Shown: positions 8,036 through 17,437, counted from the stretch's first letter. The stretch is 57,135 nucleotides of DNA from Pseudomonadota bacterium (GCA_030691265.1 JAUYET010000017.1:1-57135); one strand, 5' to 3'. The notes: a model not told the origin generated them from the letters alone. Numbers and translations are program-made.

Positions 8036-9502
8036 GTGCTGCGCACCCTACTCCTGCTCCCCTTCCTCGGCGCCCTGCTGATCACCTTCCTGCCCGGTCG
8101 CAACGGGCTATTGATCCGCCGCACGGCGCTGGCAGTTGCCGCCGTCACCCTGGGCTGGGCGCTGTGGCTGGCCTCCGCCTTCGACCCTGCGATCGCCAGC
8201 GTGCAACTGCTCGAAAGCCATGTCTGGAACCCGCGTCTGGGCAGCGCCTTCAGCCTCGGGGTCGATGGCATCTCGCTGCCCCTGGTCTGGCTGGCGACCT
8301 TGCTGGTGTTTATCGCCGTCCTCGCCTCGGGCGCGATCCGCGACAAGCCCAAGGGCTATTACCTGCTGATCCTGCTGCTGGAAGCGGCCATGCTGGGCGT
8401 GTTCATGGCGCGCGACTGGTCGCTGTTCTACGTGTTCTGGGAACTCACCCTGCTGCCGCTGTTCTTCCTGATCGACCGCTACGGCGGCAAGAACCGCAGC
8501 CGCGCGGCGCTCAATTTCGTGCTCTACACCATGGGCGGCTCGGTGTTCATGCTGATCGCCCTGCTGATGCTGTACGACGCCGCGCCCGGCCATTCCTTCG
8601 ACATGGGCGTGATCCGCGAAGGCGCCCGCCTGTTGCCGGAAGCCACGCAGGTCGGCCTGTTCCTCGGTCTGTTGATCGGCTTCGGCGTCAAGATGCCGAT
8701 CTTCCCGCTGCATGGCTGGCTGCCGCTGGCCCACGTCGAGGCGCCCAGCCCGGTGTCCATCCTGCTCTCCGGCATCCTGCTCAAGATGGGTTCCTACGGC
8801 CTGATTCGCGCCATCTGGACGCTGCCTGCCGCGGCCGAGGCGCTGCAAGGGCTGCTGATGACGCTGGCGCTGATCAGTCTGGTCTATGGCGGCGTGCTGG
8901 CCTGGAAGCAGAGCGACCTGAAGGCGATGGTGGCCTATTCCTCGGTCTCGCACATGGGCGTGGTGTTGTTGGGGTTGGCAGCCCTCAACACCGCCGGCTT
9001 CACCGGCGCGGTGATGCAGATGGTGGCGCACGGCCTGGTCGCCGGCGCGTTGTTCCTGCTCATCGGCCTGCTTTATGAACGCACGCATACCCGCGAGCTG
9101 GCCGACTACGCCTCCCTGGTCAAGGTCATGCCGCGCTTCGCCTTCTTCACCGTGCTGGCCTTCATCGCCGCCGTCGGCATGCCCGGCACCGCCGGCTTTG
9201 CCGCCGAACTGCACGTCCTGGTCGGCGGTTTCGAGCGCTGGGGCGCCTGGATGGCGCTGCTTTCGCTCACCGTGGTGATCAGCGCCGCCTATGCCGTGCG
9301 CGTCGTGGGGCGCCTGTTCACCGGGCCGCTCAGTGCCCAACACTCGGTGCGCATGCAACATCTGCCCGACCTCAGCCGCGGCGAACTCACCGCCGCCGCG
9401 GTACTTACCGCCGGCAGCTTGATCATCGGTTTCTATCCCGCGCCCATGCTGGATCTGATCGCCGCCACCGTCGGTCGCTACGCGGGGGCTTTCGCATCAT
9501 GA
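8036..9502 (+). CDS. NuoM-like proton antiporter-type subunit 1 of a DAB inorganic-carbon transporter
   Basis: About 488 residues from a GTG at 8036; an ATG at 7994 lies inside repeat B1 and adds repeat-derived residues. A polytopic Mrp/complex-I-type antiporter subunit with about 14 membrane helices. The two residues needed for proton pumping in NuoM are present: Glu in FYVFWELTLLPLFF and Lys in GVKMPIFPLHGWLP. The gene stop overlaps the dabA start (ATGA). No other complex I genes are nearby, so this is not a nuo operon. In DAB systems an NuoL-like DabB energises DabA; here an extra NuoM-like protein precedes DabA and probably belongs to the same complex. Confidence 0.88.
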   Translation: MLRTLLLLPFLGALLITFLPGRNGLLIRRTALAVAAVTLGWALWLASAFDPAIASVQLLESHVWNPRLGSAFSLGVDGISLPLVWLATLLVFIAVLASGAIRDKPKGYYLLILLLEAAMLGVFMARDWSLFYVFWELTLLPLFFLIDRYGGKNRSRAALNFVLYTMGGSVFMLIALLMLYDAAPGHSFDMGVIREGARLLPEATQVGLFLGLLIGFGVKMPIFPLHGWLPLAHVEAPSPVSILLSGILLKMGSYGLIRAIWTLPAAAEALQGLLMTLALISLVYGGVLAWKQSDLKAMVAYSSVSHMGVVLLGLAALNTAGFTGAVMQMVAHGLVAGALFLLIGLLYERTHTRELADYASLVKVMPRFAFFTVLAFIAAVGMPGTAGFAAELHVLVGGFERWGAWMALLSLTVVISAAYAVRVVGRLFTGPLSAQHSVRMQHLPDLSRGELTAAAVLTAGSLIIGFYPAPMLDLIAATVGRYAGAFAS

Positions 9503-12500
9503 GCACGCCATCCCGGCACGCCTGGCTAGACGAGCTGATCCATCACCTGGAACACATCCTGCCGGCGCAAGCGCCGATCAAGGATTTCGTGCACCACAAC
9601 ACCTTGCACGGCTTCCAGCACCTGCCGTTCCGCGAAGCCCTGGCGGCGGCGGAAGCGGCCACCGGCAACCACGGCTATCAGTCGCCGGAAGTCTTCCGCG
9701 CCTATTTCGCGCAGGGCCGCATCGATCTCTCCGATCTCGATGCCGCCCTCGACGAAACGCCGGAACTGCGCGCCGATGAATCCTTGCCCGGCGGGATCGT
9801 CCGCCGTGACGTGCTGCTCGCGGGGCTGCGCTGCGACCTCGAACCGCTGCCGAGCGCCGGCCTGACCTGGCGCATCGAGGAGCTGGATGCGCTCACCCGC
9901 TTCCAGCACGACGCGCCGACGGCGGCGAGAAGCCGGCTGCTGGCCGGGCAGGGCAGCGAGGCGGCGGCGCTGACGCTGTTGTGGGACGCCTGCGGCGAGG
10001 TGTTGCGCCAGGGTGAAGCCGCACCGGCTGCGCCCATGGCCACGCATCAGACCGACGAAGCCGCCGCACTCTGGGTCCGCCACCAGATCAAGCATGCAGC
10101 CGAACGCGAACTTGCCGATCTGTTGCAGCAATTCGGTCACGGCCTCAGTCTGCGCGGCCTGCTGTTGCGCCTGACCGGGCGCGATCTGATGGACGGCCTG
10201 CGCCCCTACCTGGTCCGCCATCTCGCGGCGCATCTGGATCAGGGCATGGCGGCCTGGCACAACCCGGCGCGCGCCAACGGCTTCTATGCCGCCTGGCTGG
10301 ACAGCGCGCGCCGCGACCCGTATTTCGAATTCAACGAACTGCCCGGCTGGGATCAGGTGCTGGAGCGTCTGCCGGACACCGCCAGCGACTGCATCATCCA
10401 GGAACTGCACGTCCTCGGCCTGCCCGACGAATGCCGCGCCGACTACCTGGAGGCGCTCGCCAAGGAACTGCCGGGCTGGTCTGGCATGTTCCTGTGGCGT
10501 CAACTGCATCCCGGCTACGAAGATGAGGGCGCGCGACTGAGCACCCCGGTCGGCATGCTCGATTACCTGGCCGTGCGCCTGGTTCTGGAACGCATCTACG
10601 CGCAACGGCTCGCCAGCGCCCACTTCAAGACCGAGGCCAGTCTGCACGGCCTGCGCGGTTACCTGCACCACCATCCCGCAGAACTGCTGGTGCGCCTGGC
10701 CCTGTACGCGGGCGAGTCTGGCAACTGCTTGCCGGAATGGTTGCAAGGCCAGGGGCATCGTCTGGTGCGCGAGTCGACCAACCACGTCGGCGAGGAAGAC
10801 GATGCCGCCTGGCTGCCGGTGGCGCGGCTGATCGTGGCGGAAGGCGGTAGGGTGGATAAGCGCAGCGCATCCACCTTCGTCACGCCCGATGGGGTGGATG
10901 CGCTGCGCTTATCCACCCTACGCTTCACCCAACAACGCTGGCCGCTGTTTCTCCTTTGCCAGCATCTTGGTCTCAATGCCGAAGCGCTCGCGCAAACCGG
11001 CGCCCGCGGCCTGCTCGATTGCCTCGCCGACCTCACGCCGCAAGTCATGGGCTGGGTCTGGCTGCAAGCCTACGAGCGCCACTACCGCCAGCAGATTCTC
11101 GCCGCACTCGCCGCCAATGCCGGACGCGGCGCCTGGAAGACGCGCGCGACGCGCCCGGTCGCGCAACTGGTGTTCTGCATCGACGATCGCGAGGAGGGCC
11201 TGCGCCGGCATCTGGAGGAAATCGCGCCGCGCGTGGAAACCCTGGGCGCGGCGGCGCACTTCAACGTGCCGCATGCCTGGCGCGGCCTCGACGACGACCA
11301 TGCCGTGGCGCTGTGCCCGGTGGTGCCGACGGTGGTGGTGCCGGCGCATGAAGTGCGGGAACGCCCCGTGGACGCGGCCGTCCATGCCCGCCACGTGGAA
11401 CGCCAGGGTCTGCGCCTGCGCTGGAAGGCGCGCCTGCACCAGGGCACCCGCCTGGGGCTGGTCGCCCCCGCCTTGATGAGCGTGGCCGCCGCACCGCTGG
11501 CCCTGGGCGTGCTCGCCGGCAAGACTTTCGCACCCGCCGCCCTCGGCCGCTTCGTGCAGCGCCTGCGCACCGGTTTCGACGGCCCGGTGGCCACGAAAAT
11601 CGACATCACCGCGCCCAACGACAGCCCGGCCGCCACGCCCGCTTCAGCCTCGGAGGCGCGTCGCCTCGGCTTCACCGACCTGGAACAGGCCGACCGCGTG
11701 CAGGCCCTGCTGCGCAATACCGGCCTCACCTACGGCTTCGCGCCGCTGGTGGCGATCGTGGGCCACGGCTCGCACAGCCAGAACAATCCGCATGGCTCGG
11801 CCTACAGTTGCGGCGCCTGCGCCGGCCGCAACTCCGGGCCGAACGCGCGCCTGGTCGCGGCGATGGCCAATCGTCCCGAGGTGCGTGTCCTGCTGCGCGA
11901 GCGCGGCATCGACATCCCCGACGACGCCTGGTTCATCGGCTCGGAACACGACACCTGCGACGACATCGTCACCTGGTACGAGGAGAAAAGCGGCGAGGTG
12001 CTGATGCCGGATGCGTTGCGTCCGGCGCTCGCCCAACTCAAGGCGAACGTGGAAGAAGCCTGCCGTCTGCACGCCCAGGAACGCTGCCGCCGCTTCATGT
12101 CCGCGCCGTTGAGCCTGAGTCCCGAGGCCGCCTGGAATCACGTCAGCGGACGCGCCAACGACTGGTCGCAGGCGCGTCCGGAACTCGGCCACGCCACCAA
12201 CGCCGCCGCCTTCTTCGGCCGCCGCTCGATCTCGCGCGGGGCGTTCTTCGACCGGCGCGCTTTCCTGATTTCCTACGACCCCAGCCAGGATCCCGACGGC
12301 GAGGTGCTGGAGCGGCATCTGATCATCAACGGCGCGGTCGGCGCCGGCATCAGCCTGGAGTACTACTTCTCCAGCGCCAACAACGAGCGTTACGGCTGCG
12401 GCACCAAGGTCATGCACAACGTCGCCGGCCTGCTCGGCGTGATGGAAGGCGCGTCCTCCGATCTGCGCACCGGCCTGCCGCGGCAGATGATCGAGGTGCA

Positions 12501-12801
12501 CGAGGCGATGCGCATCCTGGTGGTGGCGGAACACAAACTCGACGTGCTCACCGCCATCTACCAGCGCCAGCCCGCCGTGCAGGAAATCGTGGCCAATGCC
12601 TGGGTGCAACTGGTCGCCATCGACCCCGATACCGCCGAGATCCACCGCTTCGTGGTGGGCGCCGGCTGGGTGAAATGGCAACCGACGTGGCAACCTGAAG
12701 GCCCGGCTCTGGCCAGCGTGCAACGCTCGCTGGACTGGTTCCAGGGCCAGCGCGAGCCGCTGCCGCCGGCCCTGATCGAACGCGGCGTGGAGGCGGCATG
12801 A
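9499..12801 (+). CDS. dabA: DabA (DUF2309) inorganic carbon transporter subunit
   Basis: 1100 residues, a long member of the family. DabA is a cytoplasmic/peripheral, carbonic-anhydrase-like zinc protein that with DabB performs energy-coupled, vectorial CO2 hydration to accumulate bicarbonate. The zinc and catalytic residues known for DabA are visible: Cys560 and Asp562 in CIDDRE, His756 in GHGSHS and Cys771 in SCGAC. The His-Cys spacing of 15 equals that of Halothiobacillus DabA2. About 25 residues (GRVDKRSAST...) around residue 450 are encoded by an in-frame palindromic repeat (C1). The start overlaps the upstream NuoM-like gene and the stop overlaps dabB, so translation is coupled. Confidence 0.95.
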   Translation: MSTPSRHAWLDELIHHLEHILPAQAPIKDFVHHNTLHGFQHLPFREALAAAEAATGNHGYQSPEVFRAYFAQGRIDLSDLDAALDETPELRADESLPGGIVRRDVLLAGLRCDLEPLPSAGLTWRIEELDALTRFQHDAPTAARSRLLAGQGSEAAALTLLWDACGEVLRQGEAAPAAPMATHQTDEAAALWVRHQIKHAAERELADLLQQFGHGLSLRGLLLRLTGRDLMDGLRPYLVRHLAAHLDQGMAAWHNPARANGFYAAWLDSARRDPYFEFNELPGWDQVLERLPDTASDCIIQELHVLGLPDECRADYLEALAKELPGWSGMFLWRQLHPGYEDEGARLSTPVGMLDYLAVRLVLERIYAQRLASAHFKTEASLHGLRGYLHHHPAELLVRLALYAGESGNCLPEWLQGQGHRLVRESTNHVGEEDDAAWLPVARLIVAEGGRVDKRSASTFVTPDGVDALRLSTLRFTQQRWPLFLLCQHLGLNAEALAQTGARGLLDCLADLTPQVMGWVWLQAYERHYRQQILAALAANAGRGAWKTRATRPVAQLVFCIDDREEGLRRHLEEIAPRVETLGAAAHFNVPHAWRGLDDDHAVALCPVVPTVVVPAHEVRERPVDAAVHARHVERQGLRLRWKARLHQGTRLGLVAPALMSVAAAPLALGVLAGKTFAPAALGRFVQRLRTGFDGPVATKIDITAPNDSPAATPASASEARRLGFTDLEQADRVQALLRNTGLTYGFAPLVAIVGHGSHSQNNPHGSAYSCGACAGRNSGPNARLVAAMANRPEVRVLLRERGIDIPDDAWFIGSEHDTCDDIVTWYEEKSGEVLMPDALRPALAQLKANVEEACRLHAQERCRRFMSAPLSLSPEAAWNHVSGRANDWSQARPELGHATNAAAFFGRRSISRGAFFDRRAFLISYDPSQDPDGEVLERHLIINGAVGAGISLEYYFSSANNERYGCGTKVMHNVAGLLGVMEGASSDLRTGLPRQMIEVHEAMRILVVAEHKLDVLTAIYQRQPAVQEIVANAWVQLVAIDPDTAEIHRFVVGAGWVKWQPTWQPEGPALASVQRSLDWFQGQREPLPPALIERGVEAA
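10847..10921. repeat. GTAGG repeat, C type, in frame within dabA
   Basis: 75 bp (25 codons) from GTAGGGTGGAT to ATCCACCCTAC, an inverted pair of hairpins. It matches the intergenic copy at 47577. It is read through without a stop, because the TAG in the GTAGG head is out of frame. Confidence 0.9.
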
Positions 12802-14330
12802 TGCCCTTCGAACTCATCGCACTGGTTCCCCTGCTGCCGTTTCTGGCCGCGCTGCTTATTGCCCTGCTGCACCTGGCCGGTCCGGCGCGCGGCGAGGCGG
12901 GCGAAAGGCTCACCGCGCGCATCACCCTGCTCGCCAGCAGCCTGAGCTTCCTCACGCTGCTCGGCCTGGACGCGGCCGCCCTGCAAGCCGGCCTGCCCGG
13001 CCAGGTACATGTGGCCGACTGGTTCGCCAGCGGCGCGCTCAAGCTGCCGCTGTCCTTCACCCTGGATGCCTTGTCGCTGGGCTTCGCCACCCTGGTGGCT
13101 TTCATCGCCCTGGTGACGCTCAAGTTCTCGGTCAACTACATGCACCGCGAGGCGGGCTTCCACCGCTTCTTCATCGGCATGAACCTGTTCGCAGCCGGTA
13201 TGGCGCTGATCGTGCTGGCCGGCAACGCGGCGCTGGCTTTCGTCGGCTGGGAACTGGCCGGGCTGAGTTCCTGGATGCTGATCGGCTATGCCTACGAGCG
13301 CGACACGGCCACCGCCAACGCGCAGCGCGCCTTCCTCACCAACCGGGTGGGCGACGCCGGTTTCCTGCTCGGCATCGCCCTGGCCTTCCTCTGGCTGGGC
13401 AGCCTGGACTGGGCGGATATGAGCGTCGGCGCGGAACGTCTGCCGACGCTCTACGTCGGCCTGATGGCGCTCGGCTTCGTCACCGCCGCGCTGGCGAAAT
13501 CGGCGCAGGTGCCGTTCTCGCCCTGGATCGCGCGCGCCCTGGAAGGCCCGACGCCGTCCTCGGCGATCTTCTACGGCGCGGTGATGGTGCATGCCGGCGT
13601 CTATCTGCTGATTCGCCTGCAACCCATCCTTGTGCATGCTCCCGGCGTGATGGCGCTGATTGCCCTGCTCGGCCTGCTCACGGCGCTGTACGGCTGGATC
13701 GTCGGCTACGTGCAGACCGACGTGAAATCCGGCCTGCTGTTCGCCACCCTCACCCAGGTCGGCCTGATGTTCCTGGCATGCGGCCTCGGCCTGTTCGAGG
13801 TCGCCGCCTGGCACATGGCCCTGCACGCCACCTGGCGCGCCTGGCAGTTCCTCGCCGCGCCGTCCTACATGCATCTGTTGCACCAGGCGGCCCCCGCGGC
13901 GCCGGCCTGGCTCACCCGCTTCCCGCGTCTGTACACCGCCGCTCTGCAACGCTTCTGGCTGGAGACGCTGGCCGACCGTCTGCTGACTCGCCCCACCCAG
14001 GCGTTGGCGCGCGACATGCGCGCCATCAATGACAACGTGGTGAGTCGGCTGGTCGGCATGCCGGAAGCGCAGCGCGCCGCTGCGCTGCTCGACGTGCGCG
14101 AAAACAATGAAGCGGTGGTAAAGGGGCGCGGCCTCGCCGGCGGACTGCTGATGTGGGTGGCCGAGCACCTGGGCCAGTTCGAGCAGCGTCTGGTGCTGCA
14201 AGGTGGCGGCGGCAGTCTGGGCGCCGGTCTGCGTCGTCTGGGCGACTGGTTGCAATGGGTGGAAAGCCTGCTCGAGCAGCCGCGCTATCTGCTGCTGATG
14301 GTGATGGCGACCCTGGTGGTGATTTTGTGA
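12798..14330 (+). CDS. dabB: DabB-like (NuoL-like) inorganic carbon transporter membrane subunit
   Basis: 510 residues. The proton-translocating partner of DabA, homologous to NuoL/MrpA but lacking the long NuoL C-terminal piston helix. Conserved features are the membrane Glu in FVGWELAGLSSWMLIGY, the Lys in AKSAQVPFSPWIARAL, and GPTPSSAIFYGAVMVHAG. The C-terminal part (about residues 360-510) has long amphipathic segments seen in DabB-like proteins. Where NuoL has HAFFKALLFL, this protein has HATWRAWQFL. It starts within the dabA stop (ATGATG). Repeat A1 separates it from the next subunit gene. Confidence 0.9.
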   Translation: MMPFELIALVPLLPFLAALLIALLHLAGPARGEAGERLTARITLLASSLSFLTLLGLDAAALQAGLPGQVHVADWFASGALKLPLSFTLDALSLGFATLVAFIALVTLKFSVNYMHREAGFHRFFIGMNLFAAGMALIVLAGNAALAFVGWELAGLSSWMLIGYAYERDTATANAQRAFLTNRVGDAGFLLGIALAFLWLGSLDWADMSVGAERLPTLYVGLMALGFVTAALAKSAQVPFSPWIARALEGPTPSSAIFYGAVMVHAGVYLLIRLQPILVHAPGVMALIALLGLLTALYGWIVGYVQTDVKSGLLFATLTQVGLMFLACGLGLFEVAAWHMALHATWRAWQFLAAPSYMHLLHQAAPAAPAWLTRFPRLYTAALQRFWLETLADRLLTRPTQALARDMRAINDNVVSRLVGMPEAQRAAALLDVRENNEAVVKGRGLAGGLLMWVAEHLGQFEQRLVLQGGGGSLGAGLRRLGDWLQWVESLLEQPRYLLLMVMATLVVIL

Positions 14331-14353
14331 AGCTGTCAGCCAACGCAGCCAAT

Positions 14354-14426
14354 GTAGGTTGGGCAAAGCGCAGCGTGCCCAACATCGCGCTGGTTTGTTG
14401 GGCACGCTGCGCTTTGCCCAACCTAC
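14354..14426. repeat. GTAGG repeat, A type, between dabB and the second NuoM-like gene
   Basis: 73-bp inverted pair: GTAGG-TTGGGCA-(10 nt)-TGCCCAA, then the reverse complement ending CCTAC. It lies 20 bp before the next start codon. Confidence 0.92.
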
Positions 14427-14445
14427 GAACTGCAAACTGTTTTTT

Positions 14446-15951
14446 ATGACTGAACTGTTCTGGAACCAACATGCGGCCTGGCCGCTGCTCGCCACGCTGC
14501 AACTGCTGCCGCTGGCCGCTGCGGCGCTGCTGCTCAAGCTGGGTGAATCCGCTACGGCGGCCTGGCTGGGGCGGCTCATCGCCGGCATCGAGCTGCTGCT
14601 GGCCATCGTCTTGTATCGTCAGTTCGACGCCAAGAATGCCGCCTTTCAATTCGCCGAACGCCTCGACCTGCTGGGGCCGCTGTCCTATCACGCCGGCGCC
14701 GACGGCGTGACCGTCCTGTTCGTGCTGCTGGGCGCCTTCATCGTCTTCCTGATCACCCTCTACAGCCTGGTGCGCGGGCTGGCCGAGGAGACGCGCCTGA
14801 TCGCCGTAGTGCTGGCGGTGGCGGGCGTGATGATGTCCCTGCTCACCACCTTCAACCTGCTCTGGTTCGTGCTCGCCTCCGGTGTCGAACTGGCGCTGGT
14901 GGGCTATCTGGTCGGGCACTGGTCCACCTCGCCGGAGAAAGACATGGCGATGGCGCGCTTCTATCAGTTTCAGGGCGTCGGCCTGGTCATGCTGCTGGCC
15001 GGCGTGCTGATCCTCGGCTGGACTCACCACGACCTCACCGGCGGCGCCTGGAGTTTCGATCTGCTCGAACTGGCCGGCCGGCCGGTGCCGGCCGGGCTGG
15101 GCGCGGTGGCCTTCTTTCTGCTGTTCTACGGCCTCGGCGTGCGCACGCCGATCTTCCCGCTGCACGGCTGGCTGCCCACGGTGGCGCGGCACGGCAACGT
15201 CGCCATCGCCCCGGCCCTGCTGCTGGGCGTGAAAGTGGGCATCTACGGCATGGTGCGCTTCGTGTTGCCGCTGCTGCCGGCGGCGGTGGAGGCGTGGGCG
15301 CCCTACGTGGTCGGCTTCGCCGCCGCCGGGGTGTTCTATGCCGCCCTGCTCGCCTTCCAGCAGACCAATCTGCGCAGTCTGATGGCCTTCGCCGTGGTCA
15401 GCCATACCTCGCTGGTGGTCATCGGCCTGTTCGCCCTCGACCCCATCGCCCTGCAAGGGGCGCTCCTGATGGCGGTGAATTTCGGTCTGGCCGCCACCGC
15501 CATGATGTTGATGACCGGTTTCGTCTACCGGCGCACGCGCAGCACCCGCCTGGAAAAACTCGGCGGCCTGTTCGACCGTATTCCGATGATCGGCCTGACC
15601 TATTTCGTCGCCGGCCTGGCCATCGTCGGCATGCCCGGCACGCCCGGCTTCGACGCCGCCCATCTGGTGCTGGAAGCCGCCATCCACCGCTTCGGCGCGC
15701 TGCCCACGGTGGGCGCGGCGCTCGGCAACGTGGTGGCGGCCGGTTTCCTGCTCTGGTCCTTCCAGCGCGCCTTCCTGGCGCCCGCGCCGGCCGGACGCGG
15801 CGGCAGCGTGGAACGCGCCAATACGATGGAATGGTTCATCGCCGGCATCCTGGTGGTGGTGATGCTCAGCGCCGGCTTCCACATGACGCCCTGGCTGGAT
15901 CTGGTGGAGGCGCCGATGAAGGCGCTGGCGGGGAGGTTCGGCCATGTTTGA
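14446..15951 (+). CDS. NuoM-like subunit 2, with altered proton-channel residues
   Basis: 501 residues from ATG 14446; an upstream in-frame ATG at 14359 only translates repeat A1. An NuoM/MrpD-type membrane protein. The second-channel motif reads GVRTPIFPLHGWLP, so the usual Lys is Arg. The NuoM FWE motif around the fifth membrane helix is replaced by FVLASGVELALVG, with the Glu displaced. The protein may therefore have lost or changed proton pumping and serve a structural or gating role. Its end overlaps the next gene by 8 bp. Confidence 0.85.
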   Translation: MTELFWNQHAAWPLLATLQLLPLAAAALLLKLGESATAAWLGRLIAGIELLLAIVLYRQFDAKNAAFQFAERLDLLGPLSYHAGADGVTVLFVLLGAFIVFLITLYSLVRGLAEETRLIAVVLAVAGVMMSLLTTFNLLWFVLASGVELALVGYLVGHWSTSPEKDMAMARFYQFQGVGLVMLLAGVLILGWTHHDLTGGAWSFDLLELAGRPVPAGLGAVAFFLLFYGLGVRTPIFPLHGWLPTVARHGNVAIAPALLLGVKVGIYGMVRFVLPLLPAAVEAWAPYVVGFAAAGVFYAALLAFQQTNLRSLMAFAVVSHTSLVVIGLFALDPIALQGALLMAVNFGLAATAMMLMTGFVYRRTRSTRLEKLGGLFDRIPMIGLTYFVAGLAIVGMPGTPGFDAAHLVLEAAIHRFGALPTVGAALGNVVAAGFLLWSFQRAFLAPAPAGRGGSVERANTMEWFIAGILVVVMLSAGFHMTPWLDLVEAPMKALAGRFGHV

Positions 15952-17437
15952 TTCGCTCACCCTGCTGCTGCTCGTCTATCCGCTCGGCGCGTTGCTGATC
16001 TGGCTGGCGCCGCGGCCTGATTCGGCGCGCGTTGTCGCCCTGGCGGCCAACGCCGTCGGCCTGACGCTGGCCGCGCTGGTGCTCGCCGGCTTCGACCCGA
16101 CGCAATCCGGCTTCCAGATGGTTGAACGCGCAGCCTGGATTCCTAGCCTCAACATCGACTATGCGGTCGGCGTGGACGGCATTTCCGTGCTGTTCCTGCC
16201 CGCCACCGCGCTGCTCTTCCTGGGCGTAAACCTGGCCTCCTGGAATAGCGCGCAACATGGCAAAGACAAGCTGCCGCGCCTCTATCACAGCCTGCTGTTG
16301 TTGCAGGCCGGGGCGACCCTGGGGGTGTTCTGCGCGGTGGACACCATGCTGTTCTTCCTGTTCTGGGAACTCTCCCTGGTGCCGTTCTACTTCCTGGTCA
16401 GTCTCTGGGGCGTCGGGCCGCATCGTGTCTATGCCGCCACCAAGTACACCCTGATCATGTTCGCCGGCGGCGTGCCGCTGCTGTTCGGCTTCCTGGTGCT
16501 GGCCTTCAACCATGCCGCGTTCAGCGGCTCCGGACTGCCCGGCGGCCTCAGTTTCGACCTGGCGACCCTGCTCAACACGCCGCTGCCCGATCATCTGGAA
16601 TGGGCCGTGTTCCTGCTGCTGTTCCTCGGTTTCGCGGTGAAGACGCCGGTATTTCCTCTGCACACCTGGCTGCCGCTGCTGGCGATGGAAGGGCCGGTGG
16701 CGGTGGCGTCGCTGTTGGTCGGCCTCAAGCTGGGCGCTTACGGACTGATCCGCTTCGCCGTGCCGCTGGCGCCGGATGCCGCGCAGGACCTGCACTGGCT
16801 GCTCGCCGGCCTGGGTACGTTCGGCCTGCTCTACGGTGCGGTGGCGGCGCTGGCGCAAACCAATCTGCGCGCGATGCTGGCCTATGCCAGCTTGTCCCAC
16901 GTCGGCCTGGTCCTGCTCGGCATCGCCTCGTTCAACCTGCAAGGCGTGCAGGGCGCGGTGCTGCAACTGGTCAACTTCACCGTGGTCTCCGGCGGCCTGT
17001 TCCTGATCGCCGGTTTCGTGCAGCACCGCCTGGGTTCCACCGACGTGCTCTCCCTCGGCGGCGCGGCGCGGACCATGCCGCTGCTGGCCAGCTTCTTCCT
17101 GTTCTTCGGCCTGGCCGGCATGGGCGTGCCCGGCACCAGCGGCTTCCCGGCGGAACTGCTGATCCTGGTCTCCGCCATCCAGACCCACACCGGCGCGGGC
17201 CTCGCCGCCCTGTTCGCCATGGTGGTGGGCGCCGGCTACTTCCTCAACATCTATCGCCGCGCCTTCCTCGGCCCGGTGGTGAATCAGGGCGTGGCAACCG
17301 CCGCCGACCTGCGCCCGCGCGAACTCGCTTTACTGCTGGTCTTCGCCGTCCTGATCCTGGTAGCGGGCCTCTACCCGGCGCCGCTGCTGGAAGTCATCCG
17401 CCCGGCGGCGGAGGCGTGGGCGGTAAGGTTATCGTAG
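15944..17437 (+). CDS. NuoM-like proton antiporter-type subunit 3
   Basis: 497 residues. Canonical NuoM residues are intact: Glu in LFFLFWELSLVPFYF and Lys in GFAVKTPVFPLHTWLP. It overlaps the preceding subunit gene by 8 bp. It is the last gene of the DAB operon, which thus encodes one DabA, one NuoL-like and three NuoM-like proteins. The stop codon (TAG, 17435-17437) is formed by the GTAGG head of the following repeat, so the native C-terminus may have been trimmed. Confidence 0.87.
   Translation: MFDSLTLLLLVYPLGALLIWLAPRPDSARVVALAANAVGLTLAALVLAGFDPTQSGFQMVERAAWIPSLNIDYAVGVDGISVLFLPATALLFLGVNLASWNSAQHGKDKLPRLYHSLLLLQAGATLGVFCAVDTMLFFLFWELSLVPFYFLVSLWGVGPHRVYAATKYTLIMFAGGVPLLFGFLVLAFNHAAFSGSGLPGGLSFDLATLLNTPLPDHLEWAVFLLLFLGFAVKTPVFPLHTWLPLLAMEGPVAVASLLVGLKLGAYGLIRFAVPLAPDAAQDLHWLLAGLGTFGLLYGAVAALAQTNLRAMLAYASLSHVGLVLLGIASFNLQGVQGAVLQLVNFTVVSGGLFLIAGFVQHRLGSTDVLSLGGAARTMPLLASFFLFFGLAGMGVPGTSGFPAELLILVSAIQTHTGAGLAALFAMVVGAGYFLNIYRRAFLGPVVNQGVATAADLRPRELALLLVFAVLILVAGLYPAPLLEVIRPAAEAWAVRLS

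Noticed and set aside
8036-17437. NADH dehydrogenase (complex I) operon
   Set aside because: Only antiporter-type subunits are present, with DUF2309 between them and no NuoA-K core or NADH-binding genes.
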